Origin: Nitrosomonadales bacterium
Lineage (GTDB): Bacteria; Pseudomonadota; Gammaproteobacteria; Burkholderiales; Gallionellaceae
DNA length: 64,000 nt
Assembly: GCA_016235045.1 (NCBI GenBank)
Contig: JACRME010000008.1
Coordinates: 310,001 to 374,000, forward strand
Reading direction: 5' to 3'
A program made the translations under genes and the position numbers. Below, piece after piece: positions 55,982 through 64,000 of the stretch (its first letter is position 1; each line of letters begins with the position of its first letter). The notes beneath the pieces were generated by a model, which saw nothing but the letters and a program-made list of their open reading frames with translations, was not told where the DNA came from and did no database searches.

Positions 55982-56532
55982 TTTCTGCGTTGTGGGTAAT
56001 GGTTGGCATTTCCTTGCTGCTTGGGGCAGTGCTGGGTTATTCCGCGATCAAGTTCAAGGTCGAAGGCAATCCGCTGGTGGAGAAGATCGACGCCGTGTTG
56101 CCGCAGACGCAGTGCGGCCAATGCGGCTTTCCGGGCTGCAAGCCCTATGCCGAGGCCATCGCCAAGGGCGAGGCCGACATCAATAAATGCCCTCCCGGCG
56201 GCGAGGAAGGAATACACAAGCTGGCCGAACTGCTCGGCGTGGAATTCAAGCCGTTCGGCGAAGGCGCCGGCCCGCGCGCCAAGGCGGTCGCCTTCATCGA
56301 CGAACAGACCTGCATCGGCTGTACGTTGTGCCTGCAAGCCTGCCCGGTGGATGCCATCGCCGGTGCGGCCAAGCAGATGCACACCATCATCGCTTCGGAA
56401 TGCACCGGCTGCGAACTCTGCCTCGCGCCCTGCCCGGTGGACTGCATCAGCATGCAACCCATCGAAGAAAACATCGGCAACTGGAAATGGCAGTACCCGG
56501 CCATCCCCATCGTTCAGGTCAACCCGCGATGA
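55978..56532 (+). CDS. rnfB: Rnf electron transport complex subunit B
   Basis: 184 residues. A membrane helix (about 4-26), then [16 protein letters not shown] binding one cluster and, at the end, two 4Fe-4S clusters ([32 protein letters not shown]). Carries electrons in the Rnf complex. Overlaps rnfA and rnfC at both ends (ATGA and GATGA). Confidence 0.97.
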   Translation: MISALWVMVGISLLLGAVLGYSAIKFKVEGNPLVEKIDAVLPQTQCGQCGFPGCKPYAEAIAKGEADINKCPPGGEEGIHKLAELLGVEFKPFGEGAGPRAKAVAFIDEQTCIGCTLCLQACPVDAIAGAAKQMHTIIASECTGCELCLAPCPVDCISMQPIEENIGNWKWQYPAIPIVQVNPR

Positions 56533-58220
56533 GACAGCTCCATAAATTCCACGGCGGCGTCCACCCGCCCACGCACAAGGAAGAATCGACGCGCACGCCC
56601 ATCGCGCAGGCCGCAATTCCGTCGAAGCTGGTCATCCCGCTGCATCAGCATGTGGGCAACCGTGCCGTGCCCGTGGTTCAGGTCGGCGAGCGCGTGCTCA
56701 AGGGCCAGATCATCGGCAGGCCGGACGGGCGCCTTTCCAGCGCGGTGCATGCTTCCACCTCCGGCACGGTCAGCGCCATCGAGATGCAGGTGGTCGCGCA
56801 TCACTCGGGCCTGCCCGACCTGTGCGTCACCCTCATCCCGGACGGCAAGGACGAATGGATTGCGCACAGCGGTGTGGACTACAAGCAGACCCCGCACACC
56901 GAACTGCGCCATATCCTGCGCCAGGCTGGCATCGTCGGGCTGGGCGGCGCGGTGTTCCCCAGCGACATGAAGTCGTATTCCAACAAGCACAAGATCAAGA
57001 CGCTGGTGCTCAACGGCGCCGAGTGCGAACCCTACATCACCTGCGACGATTTGCTGATGCGCGAACGCGCCGCCGACATCCTGCGCGGCGCGGAAGTGTT
57101 ACGCGAACTGCTGTACGCCGAGGAAGTGCTGATCGGCATCGAGGACAACAAGCCCGAAGCCATTGCCGCGATGCGGCAGGCCGTACAGGACGACAAGCAC
57201 CAGTTTATGGAAGTGATCGCCGTGCCCACGCTGTATCCGGGCGGCGGCGCCAAGCAGCTCATCCGCGTGCTTACCGGCATCGAGGTCGCCGCCGGCGTGC
57301 GCTCCACCGAGATGGGCACGCAATGCTTCAATGTCGCCACCGCCTATTGCGTATGGCGCGCGATCACTTTCGGCGAGCCGCTGCTGTCGCGCATCGTCAC
57401 GGTTACCGGCAATGTCGACCGCCCGCAGAATTACGAAGTTCTGCTCGGCACCCCGGTGAGCGAACTGGTCAAACAGGCAGGCAACAAGCCGGACACTAAC
57501 CGCCACATCATGGGCGGCCCGATGATGGGCGTGGACCTGCCCTCCGGCGCAGTGGGCGTGACCAAGGCGACCAACTGCATCATCGAGGCATCGCCCGCGC
57601 TGTTCCCGCCGCCGCCGCCCGCGCTGCCCTGCATCCGCTGCACGCGCTGCGCCGATGTCTGCCCCGCCGACCTGCAGCCGCAGGAACTGTACTGGTTCGC
57701 CAAGGCCAGGGATTTCGGCAAGACGCAGGAATACAGCCTGTTCGACTGCATCGAATGCGGCGCCTGCGCCTATGTCTGCCCCAGCCAGATCCCGCTGGTT
57801 CAGTATTACCGTTTTGCCAAGAGCGAAATCTGGCAGCGCGAACAGGAACACCAGGCCGCCGAGATCGCTCGCGAACGCCACGAATTTCGCGTGCTGCGCC
57901 TCGAACGCGAAAAGCAGGAAAAAGCCGAGCGCCTGGCACAGAAGGAAAGAGCAGCCGTCGCGGCCAAACCGGTGGCGCCCACCCCCGCACCGGCGCTTGC
58001 CGATCCGAACGCCGACCCGGACGATACCCTGCAGATGCGTATCGACGCCGCCGTTGCGCGCGCCAAGGAACAGGTTGCGGCCACCGAGCCGCCGAAGAAC
58101 ACCGACGCCTTGACGCCGCAGCAGCAGGCCGAGATTGCCGAGATCGAAGCGCGGCGCGCCAAGTTCCATGAGATCGCTTCTCATGCCGGTGCAGACGACG
58201 AGTCGCCAAAACAAAGTTAA
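56529..58220 (+). CDS. rnfC: Rnf electron transport complex subunit C
   Basis: 563 residues. FMN/NADH-binding NuoF-like part with [31 protein letters not shown], then SLBB, and two 4Fe-4S clusters ([33 protein letters not shown]). After residue about 440 comes an Ala/Lys/Glu-rich extension. RnfC is the NADH-side subunit. Stop lies 14 bases before the rnfD start. Confidence 0.96.
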   Translation: MRQLHKFHGGVHPPTHKEESTRTPIAQAAIPSKLVIPLHQHVGNRAVPVVQVGERVLKGQIIGRPDGRLSSAVHASTSGTVSAIEMQVVAHHSGLPDLCVTLIPDGKDEWIAHSGVDYKQTPHTELRHILRQAGIVGLGGAVFPSDMKSYSNKHKIKTLVLNGAECEPYITCDDLLMRERAADILRGAEVLRELLYAEEVLIGIEDNKPEAIAAMRQAVQDDKHQFMEVIAVPTLYPGGGAKQLIRVLTGIEVAAGVRSTEMGTQCFNVATAYCVWRAITFGEPLLSRIVTVTGNVDRPQNYEVLLGTPVSELVKQAGNKPDTNRHIMGGPMMGVDLPSGAVGVTKATNCIIEASPALFPPPPPALPCIRCTRCADVCPADLQPQELYWFAKARDFGKTQEYSLFDCIECGACAYVCPSQIPLVQYYRFAKSEIWQREQEHQAAEIARERHEFRVLRLEREKQEKAERLAQKERAAVAAKPVAPTPAPALADPNADPDDTLQMRIDAAVARAKEQVAATEPPKNTDALTPQQQAEIAEIEARRAKFHEIASHAGADDESPKQS

Positions 58221-58234
58221 GGGACATCCAAGCC

Positions 58235-59263
58235 ATGTGGTCATCGCCTTTCATCACAACCCCCAGCAGCGTCAGCCAGATCATGTTGCGCGTGCTGATC
58301 GCGCTGATTCCGGGCATCGCGCTGTACGTGTGGTACTTCGGCCCGGCCATCCTGGTGTCGATCGCGCTCGCGTCCATCACTGCCCTGGCGACGGAAGCCG
58401 TCATGCTCAAGCTGCGCCAACGTCCACTCAAACCGTTCCTGACCGACAACAGCGCCCTCATCACCGGCTGGCTGCTGGCACTCTCCATCCCGGCACTCGC
58501 CCCATGGTGGCTGGTGGTCGTCGGCACCGCTTTCGGCATTGCCGTTGCCAAGCATCTGTACGGCGGCCTGGGCAATAACCCGTTCAATCCGGCCATGGTC
58601 GGTTATGCCGTCCTCATCGTCTCCTTCCCGGCGCACATGACGCACTGGCTCACGCCGCACCCGCTCGGCGACATCGTGCTGACCTTCTCCGAACAGATGA
58701 ACTACATGTTCAATGGCGTGCTGCCGGCAGGCCTGACGCTGGACGCGCTGACCATGGCGACCCCGCTGGACACGCTGAAGACGCAGTTGCACCTGGGTCT
58801 GGCGGCGAACGATATCCGCGACATGCCCATCTACGGGCGGCTGGCCGGCAAGGGCAGCGAGATGGTGTCCATCGGTTTTGCCATCGGCGGGCTCTACCTG
58901 ATTTACACGCGCGTCATCAACTGGCTCATCCCGGCCGTATTTCTCGGCGCCCTGTTTGTCATTTCCGGCACCTTCCATCTGCTCGATCCGGTTCACTATG
59001 TCACGCCGATGTTCCACTGGTTCGCCGGAGCGGCGATGCTGGGCGCATTCTTTATATATACGGATCCGGTCGGCGGAGCGACCACCTTCAAGGGCAGGAT
59101 TATCTACGCCTCGGGTGCGGCCCTCATCACCTACCTGATCCGCGCATTCGGCGGTTTCCCAGACGGCATTGCGTTCGCCGCGCTGCTGATGAACATCTGC
59201 GTCCCGCTGATCGACATCTGGACGCAGCCCAGGGTATTCGGCAAGAAGGGAGGCGGCAAATGA
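58235..59263 (+). CDS. rnfD: Rnf electron transport complex subunit D
   Basis: 342 residues with about nine membrane segments. DALTMATPLDTL holds the residue for covalent FMN attachment. GGLGNNPFNPAMVGYAVLIVSFP and GDALFVISGTFH-type helices are typical. Overlaps the start of rnfG (ATGA). Confidence 0.95.
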   Translation: MWSSPFITTPSSVSQIMLRVLIALIPGIALYVWYFGPAILVSIALASITALATEAVMLKLRQRPLKPFLTDNSALITGWLLALSIPALAPWWLVVVGTAFGIAVAKHLYGGLGNNPFNPAMVGYAVLIVSFPAHMTHWLTPHPLGDIVLTFSEQMNYMFNGVLPAGLTLDALTMATPLDTLKTQLHLGLAANDIRDMPIYGRLAGKGSEMVSIGFAIGGLYLIYTRVINWLIPAVFLGALFVISGTFHLLDPVHYVTPMFHWFAGAAMLGAFFIYTDPVGGATTFKGRIIYASGAALITYLIRAFGGFPDGIAFAALLMNICVPLIDIWTQPRVFGKKGGGK

Positions 59264-59907
59264 GGCGCATTGCCCGCTCCACCCTGCAGACCGCGGTCAA
59301 CCTGGTGTTCTTCTCCGTGCTTGCCACGGCGATCCTGGCTTCGACCTACTTCCTGACGCGCGATGCGATCAAGAAAAGCGAAGACGCCGAGAAGCTGAAG
59401 CTCATCAACCAGATCGTCCCGCCCGCCCTGTTCGACAACGACATCATCAGGGACACCCTGAGCATCCCGGCGAACGAGTTGCTGGGCACGGAAGGCGACA
59501 CCCTCGCCTACCGCGCGCGCCTCAAGGGCGAAGATTCCGCGGTGGTGCTGGAATCCATCGCGCCGGACGGCTACAGCGGCAGGATACGGCTGATCCTCGC
59601 CGTGCGTGCCAACGGCGAACTGGGGGGCGTGCGCGTCGTCACCCACAAGGAGACGCCGGGGCTGGGCGATTACATCGAACTCACCAAGAGTCCCTGGATC
59701 AAGGGCTTCGACGGCAAGTCGCGCGCGGTGTATAAAGATGCCGACTGGAAAGTGAAAAAAGACGGCGGCCAGTTCGACTACATGGCCGGCGCCACCATCA
59801 CGCCGCGCGCCGTGGTCAAGGCGGTGAACAAGGCGCTGATCTACTTCGAGCAGAACCGCGACAAGCTGTTCGTTGTAAATGAAGCGCAGAAGGAGAGTGC
59901 AAAATGA
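59260..59907 (+). CDS. rnfG: Rnf electron transport complex subunit G
   Basis: 215 residues. One N-terminal membrane segment (about 10-33), then a periplasmic FMN domain; [13 protein letters not shown] is the covalent FMN Thr site. [13 protein letters not shown] matches the family. Its stop overlaps rnfE (ATGA). Confidence 0.96.
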   Translation: MRRIARSTLQTAVNLVFFSVLATAILASTYFLTRDAIKKSEDAEKLKLINQIVPPALFDNDIIRDTLSIPANELLGTEGDTLAYRARLKGEDSAVVLESIAPDGYSGRIRLILAVRANGELGGVRVVTHKETPGLGDYIELTKSPWIKGFDGKSRAVYKDADWKVKKDGGQFDYMAGATITPRAVVKAVNKALIYFEQNRDKLFVVNEAQKESAK

Positions 59908-60602
59908 ACCTTCAGGAATATAAAGACATCCTCCACAACGGCTTGTGGAAGCAGAATCCCGGCATCGTGCAATTGCTCGGGCTGTGCCCGCTGCTGGCGG
60001 TCAGCAGCACGGTGGTGAACGGCGTCAGCCTCGGCCTGGCCACCGCGCTGGTGATGGCGCTAAGCAGCGGCAGCATCGCCCCGATACGCAACTACGTGCC
60101 GAACGAGATCCGCATCCCGGTGTTCATCCTCATCATCGCGGTGCTGGTCACCGTGGTGCAATACCTGATGAACGCCTACATGTACGGCCTCTACGTCGTG
60201 CTCGGCATCTTCATCCCGCTCATCGTCACCAACTGCATCGTGCTGGCGCGCGTGGAAGCGTTTGCCTCCAAGAACGCGGCCTTGCCCTCGGCGCTGGATG
60301 GCTTTGCCATGGGCCTGGGATTGACCGCGGTGCTGGGCGTGCTGGGCGCGATGCGCGAAGTGCTGGGCAAAGGCACGCTGTTCTCCGGCATCGACCTCGC
60401 GCTGGGCGACATGGCGCAGGGTTGGGTGTTGCACATCATCCCCGACTACAAGGGTTTCCTCATCGCCATCCTGCCGCCCGGCGCATTCATCGGGCTGGGA
60501 CTGCTGATCGCCGGACGCAACTGGCTCAACCTGCGCGCCGAACAGAAAGCGCGCAGCAAACCTGCCCCTTCGATAGCTGCCCCGGAAGCCGCGCAAGGAT
60601 GA
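59904..60602 (+). CDS. rnfE: Rnf electron transport complex subunit E
   Basis: 232 residues, six membrane segments, related to Rnf[24 protein letters not shown], then [19 protein letters not shown] and a final short tail. It completes the rnfABCDGE set; its stop overlaps the nth start (ATGA). Confidence 0.96.
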   Translation: MNLQEYKDILHNGLWKQNPGIVQLLGLCPLLAVSSTVVNGVSLGLATALVMALSSGSIAPIRNYVPNEIRIPVFILIIAVLVTVVQYLMNAYMYGLYVVLGIFIPLIVTNCIVLARVEAFASKNAALPSALDGFAMGLGLTAVLGVLGAMREVLGKGTLFSGIDLALGDMAQGWVLHIIPDYKGFLIAILPPGAFIGLGLLIAGRNWLNLRAEQKARSKPAPSIAAPEAAQG

Positions 60603-61234
60603 ACCCGGCGAAACGCCGCGAGATCTTCCTGCGGCTGCAAGCGGCCAATCCCCACCCCACCACCGAGCTGGAACACAGGACACCGTTCGAACTGCTGGTC
60701 GCGGTGATCCTCTCGGCGCAGGCCACCGACAAGAGCGTCAACCTCGCCACGCGCGAACTCTTTCCCGTCGCCAACACGCCGCAGAAAATCCTCGACCTCG
60801 GCGAAGCCGGACTGCGCGAGTACGTGCAGCGCATCGGCCTTTACCAGACCAAGAGCAAGCACATCATCCGCATGTGTCGCATCCTGCTGGAACAGCACGG
60901 CGGCGAAGTGCCGCAGACGCGCGAAGCTCTGGAAGCCCTGCCCGGCGTGGGCCGCAAGACCGCCAACGTGATCCTGAATACCGCTTTCGGCGAACCCACC
61001 ATCGCCGTCGACACCCACATCTTCCGCATCAGCAACCGCATCGGCCTCGCGCCCGGAAAAGACGTGGTGGAAGTCGAGAAGAAACTGATGAAGTTCGTGC
61101 CGGATGAGTTCAAACAGGACGCGCATCACTGGCTCATCCTGCACGGGCGCTATGTGTGTGTGGCGCGCAAGCCGAAATGCCGCGAGTGCATCATTCAGGA
61201 CTTGTGCGAATTCAAAGGGAAAAATTTCGACTGA
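60599..61234 (+). CDS. nth: endonuclease III
   Basis: 211 residues. Helix-hairpin-helix with [30 protein letters not shown] (Lys and Asp catalytic residues) and a 4Fe-4S cluster loop near the end ([17 protein letters not shown]). It removes oxidised pyrimidines. It is linked to rnf by an overlapping start, as in many proteobacteria. The usual next gene (DUF1841) appears only at 63938, after an insertion of two genes. Confidence 0.97.
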   Translation: MNPAKRREIFLRLQAANPHPTTELEHRTPFELLVAVILSAQATDKSVNLATRELFPVANTPQKILDLGEAGLREYVQRIGLYQTKSKHIIRMCRILLEQHGGEVPQTREALEALPGVGRKTANVILNTAFGEPTIAVDTHIFRISNRIGLAPGKDVVEVEKKLMKFVPDEFKQDAHHWLILHGRYVCVARKPKCRECIIQDLCEFKGKNFD

Positions 61235-61364
61235 TGCCGTAAGCAAGATTCGCCGCCGGATTGGATCAATTCGATTTGAACTCCTCTTCAATCGGGATGC
61301 CAAATGAGTTAGCCGGCATGAATCGAACATGATCGCCGGCATCTATGCAGAACAGGAGGATGAT

Positions 61365-62606
61365 ATGGCCGAGTCCAAGATGCCTGTCTGGAGCCCCGCG
61401 GAACTGCACCACCATCTCAACGAAGGCAGCCGGTTCGCCATTCTGGATGTGCGCAATCAGGGTGAATTCAATGCCTGGAAGATCGAGGGCAAGGTTCCAA
61501 TCCACACTGTCAACATACCTTATTACGATCTGCTCGACCTTGAGAACGAGAACGAAGAGCTCGCCACTGCAGTTGCCCGTGCGATCCCGAAACTGTTGAA
61601 GGACAGGCTGCCCCGGAACGGGCCGATCCTGGCGGTATGCGCGAGGGGCGAGACCTCGCCCCACGTTGCGGAAGGACTGCGGCGGCTCGGCTATCAGGCC
61701 TTCAACCTGGAGGGCGGGATGGTCGCCTGGGGCGACCACTATGCAATAAGGGGCATCGAAGAAACGCCGCGGCTCACCATCCTGCAGATCAGCCGCCCGG
61801 CACGGGGTTGCCTCAGCTACCTGCTGGCCAGCGGCGGCAAGGCCATGGTGGTCGACCCTGCGCGCCATATCGGGATATACACCCGCATCGCCGCCGAACG
61901 GGGCTGGCGTATCACAGGCGTGCTCGACACCCATCTGCAGGCCGATCATCTCAGCGGCGGAGTGTCCTTGGCGAAGGCGGTCGGGGCGGATTACTGGCTG
62001 CATCCTTATGACAGCATCCATCCCGGCGACTTGCTGCCGGCGACATTTCCATTCCGTTACCTGGAGGACGAAATGACGTTCAAGCTGGGTGAGGTGAGCG
62101 TCCGCGCACTTCACCTGCCCGGCCATACGCTCGGCATGATCGATGCGCTGGTGGATGACCGCTTCCTGCTCAGTGGCGACGCATTGTTCATCGGGTCGAT
62201 CGGGCGGCCCGATCTGGGCGGGAAGGCAAAGACCTGGATTCCGCTCCTCTTCAGTTCGCTGCAACGGGTGCTGGCGTTGCCAGGCCGCACCATCGTGCTC
62301 CCGGCCCACTTCAGCCACCTGCGCGAGGCAGACGAGCAGGGTTGCTACCGCGCAACCCTCGGCGTCCTGCGCAGCCACAACGAGGGTTTGCTGATGCTAA
62401 GCCGGGGACTGGCTGCCTTCAGCACCTATATCGAGGAAAGTTTGCCGGAACATCCGCCGTCCTATGACGACATCCGGCGGGTCAACACGGGTCTGCTCCA
62501 GGTGGACGAGGCGAAGGCCAGCGAACTGGAACTTGGGCGCAACCGCTGTGCGCTGTCGCGCCGCGAAACCGGAAAGCAGGCAAGCGAAGAGGCTTCCTTG
62601 GTCTGA
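61365..62606 (+). CDS. rhodanese-MBL fold hydrolase fusion
   Basis: 413 residues from MAESKM; AGGAGG lies 5 bases before that ATG, so the earlier in-frame start is not used. A rhodanese domain comes first (about 8-125; FAILDVRNQGEFNAWKIEG, AVCARGETSPHVAEGL with the catalytic Cys), and the metallo-beta-lactamase domain second (about 135-350). The first metal motif is THLQADHLSGG, with Gln in place of the usual second His; other ligands (HLPGHTLGMIDAL, LLSGDALFI) look normal. Most rhodanese-MBL fusions place MBL first. Sulfur-carrier or persulfide-type chemistry is likely but unproven. Confidence 0.88.
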   Translation: MAESKMPVWSPAELHHHLNEGSRFAILDVRNQGEFNAWKIEGKVPIHTVNIPYYDLLDLENENEELATAVARAIPKLLKDRLPRNGPILAVCARGETSPHVAEGLRRLGYQAFNLEGGMVAWGDHYAIRGIEETPRLTILQISRPARGCLSYLLASGGKAMVVDPARHIGIYTRIAAERGWRITGVLDTHLQADHLSGGVSLAKAVGADYWLHPYDSIHPGDLLPATFPFRYLEDEMTFKLGEVSVRALHLPGHTLGMIDALVDDRFLLSGDALFIGSIGRPDLGGKAKTWIPLLFSSLQRVLALPGRTIVLPAHFSHLREADEQGCYRATLGVLRSHNEGLLMLSRGLAAFSTYIEESLPEHPPSYDDIRRVNTGLLQVDEAKASELELGRNRCALSRRETGKQASEEASLV

Positions 62607-62786
62607 CAGGCGGAATGCCTATTGCAGGAGTCGGCTTGCCGGCGAAATTGATTGTCGGATTCGCCCATGTTCGCGGAGTGGCGAAACACTCCGCCCTGCC
62701 TGCGCATTGTCGTGCGATATCCGGAAGGGTATGCTGTCCCCATGAACAGGACACCGAACTCAACAAGCCACATTCGCGAGGGGCGC

Positions 62787-62891
62787 ATGAAACTGGTCGC
62801 CTTGCTTCTGTACATCGCAGCGCAGAAGCAGAAGGGGCTCGACACGATGGAGCAGTTGTTCAGTCGCTTGAGGCTGCCGCGCAAAGGCTGA
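62787..62891 (+). CDS. possible small ORF of 34 residues
   Basis: ATG preceded by GAGGGG 4 bases upstream; product about 34 residues, hydrophobic then basic (KLVALLLYIAAQKQKG... RLPRKG). It lies between the rhodanese-MBL gene and the convergent FNR gene. A longer in-frame open stretch starts at 62652. There is no family evidence, so this may be by chance. Confidence 0.3.
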   Translation: MKLVALLLYIAAQKQKGLDTMEQLFSRLRLPRKG

Positions 62892-62913
62892 CCTGTCCGG
62901 GCGCTTAGCCGGA

Positions 62914-63771
62914 CTAATAAAGCACTTCCAGCCAGCGGCCCGCATCGGCCAGTTCTTTGCGCTTCGCCGCCCAGGCATCTGCCGATCCAGCGATGTTTTC
63001 CATCGCCCTGGCGATCATGTCCAGCATCTGTTTCATTCCCGCCACGTAGACCCGGCTGTCCGCACTGTTCATTATTTCCCAGACCTCGGCCGCATTCTGT
63101 TCCAGCGCCCTGTCCAGTGCGATGGGCGCATTGAAGGCGGGGCGCGGACTCACGGCCTGGAAGGCCTTGAAGGTCGGCTGGTCGATGTAGTTGCCGATGT
63201 CGTTGTTGGCCTCGTTCATGTACAGCGATTCCAGGCCGGTGCGCGCGCCATGGAACAGCCGCACTTTGCCTTTCCAGCCGCCATGCTGCTGGTAGATCAT
63301 GCGGATCAGTCCGCGGAACGGCGCAATGCCGGTTCCCATGCCGATCATCAGCAGGTCGGCATTGGGGTTTTCGGGGGCAAGGAACGGGTAGCCGACCGGC
63401 CCGGAAAATTTGATCGTGCTGCCCGGCTTGAGATCGCACAGGTAGTTTGAGGCAACGCCGCCGTATTCTTCGCCGCTGGCTTCATCCACGTAGAAACAGC
63501 GGCAGACGCAAATCTCGAACTGTGCCCCCTCGCCGGTCTGGTCGCTGTCGGCAATTGAATAGAGCCGGGGATGATAGGTGTTGCCGTACTGGCCTGGGGC
63601 GAGGACGCGGATGCAAGTCCCCACCTTGCTGTCGAAATAAAGATTATCGGTGCGGAAGACCAGTTGCCTGACTTCTTCCCGCGAGGACTCGGGCGTGATG
63701 CGCTTCGAACTCAACAGCGTCGCCGTAAAAATCATCGAGTCGCCAGAACCGTCTGTAATTGCATTCTTCAT
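62914..63771 (-). CDS. ferredoxin/flavodoxin-NADP reductase family (FNR) protein
   Basis: 285 residues. FAD region with HPRLYSIADSD and SNYLCDLKPGS, then FSGPVGYPFLAP; the NADP part has MIGMGTGIAPFRGLIR and a late YVAGMKQML. No ferredoxin domain is fused, so it is a stand-alone oxidoreductase. AGGAGG lies 5 bases before the chosen ATG (MKNAITDG), so the upstream 74-codon open stretch is rejected. It is convergent with the rhodanese-MBL gene; redox partner unknown (ferredoxin 33493-33747 is only a distant candidate). Confidence 0.9.
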   Translation of the reverse strand: MKNAITDGSGDSMIFTATLLSSKRITPESSREEVRQLVFRTDNLYFDSKVGTCIRVLAPGQYGNTYHPRLYSIADSDQTGEGAQFEICVCRCFYVDEASGEEYGGVASNYLCDLKPGSTIKFSGPVGYPFLAPENPNADLLMIGMGTGIAPFRGLIRMIYQQHGGWKGKVRLFHGARTGLESLYMNEANNDIGNYIDQPTFKAFQAVSPRPAFNAPIALDRALEQNAAEVWEIMNSADSRVYVAGMKQMLDMIARAMENIAGSADAWAAKRKELADAGRWLEVLY

Positions 63772-63937
63772 AGTCGCCTCCTTCATGTGCATTTCTCCGA
63801 TTGGCCGCCCGGCAAGTGCTACTTTATACCCGAAGGCAGCCGGCCAATAGGCCTTCGTGATAGTGCAGAAACGCTCGAGCGCGTTGACGGATGCGTCTGT
63901 AGCAAGGACAATCCCGCGCAATATCAAGGTGCCTCGC

Positions 63938-64000
63938 ATGTACAACCCGACCCGCGACGAAGCAAGAAGTTTCCTGTTCGAATCCTGGCGCAAACGCTGC
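63938..64000 (+). CDS. DUF1841 family protein (3' partial)
   Basis: Only the first 21 codons are in the window: MYNPTRDEARSFLFESWR, the typical N-terminus of DUF1841. AAGGTG lies 7 bases before the ATG. DUF1841 is usually found right after nth in beta- and gammaproteobacteria; here it stands 2.7 kb further on, after the rhodanese-MBL and FNR genes. Function unknown in the family. Confidence 0.75.
   Translation, partial: MYNPTRDEARSFLFESWRKRC

Overview
The window is a dense, GC-rich chromosomal segment from a proteobacterium, most likely a betaproteobacterium. Supporting gene orders are ychF-pth-rplY-prs-tRNA-Gln-ispE-lolB, coaD-rsmD next to an M16 peptidase pair and ftsY-ftsE-ftsX, aat-bpt-pyrD, and rnfABCDGE-nth. 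Several c-di-GMP and hemerythrin proteins, short REP-like repeats and a complete Rnf complex would suit an environmental lineage such as the Nitrosomonadales (for example Gallionellaceae-like), but nothing in the window proves the family.

Layout. 0-7.9 kb is accessory: a GyrI-like protein cut by the window edge, a VOC protein, a methyltransferase, a hemerythrin-PAS-GGDEF protein, a lipoprotein sulfatase, a merR-carboxymuconolactone decarboxylase-like pair bracketed by 81-bp direct repeats, and a gcvR-like gene broken by one in-frame stop. 8-13.4 kb holds a Ser/Thr kinase-HDOD-GAF protein, ychJ-srkA and an rhlE helicase gene with a repeat element inserted in its reading frame. 13.7-17.4 kb is a four-gene cell-envelope lipoprotein operon (two LPP20-type proteins, LpoB-like, COG3014-like). 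17.4-19.7 kb is an AT-richer island with one gene of unknown function and a frameshifted phospholipase D-like gene; sequences flanking the first gene partly resemble integron attC sites.

20-30.9 kb is core: ychF, pth, rplY, prs, tRNA-Gln, ispE, lolB, a TPR lipoprotein, a GldA/F/G-type ABC system and mutM. 31-45.8 kb combines core genes (coaD, an rsmD that seems to start at ATA, M16 proteases, ftsY-ftsE-ftsX, pmbA, darP) with signalling genes: a diguanylate cyclase with a C-terminal hemerythrin domain, a free bacteriohemerythrin, a CZB protein and a PilZ-like protein. 45.9-49.2 kb is the aat-bpt-membrane protein-pyrD operon. 49.3-50.8 kb is accessory (a DUF433/DUF5615 toxin-antitoxin pair and a DUF3800 protein). 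51-55.3 kb has a KdpD-like kinase without the usual N-terminal half, KdpE and the Kup potassium transporter. 55.4-61.2 kb is rnfABCDGE-nth. The end has a rhodanese-MBL protein, an FNR-family reductase and the first codons of a DUF1841 gene.

Recurring themes are (1) oxygen/redox sensing linked to c-di-GMP, with three hemerythrin domains, two GGDEF domains and one PilZ-like domain, and (2) several families of short palindromic repeats, some inside operons and one inside a coding sequence. Gene breaks inferred here (gcvR-like, PLD-like, rsmD start) come from one sequence and could be assembly errors.
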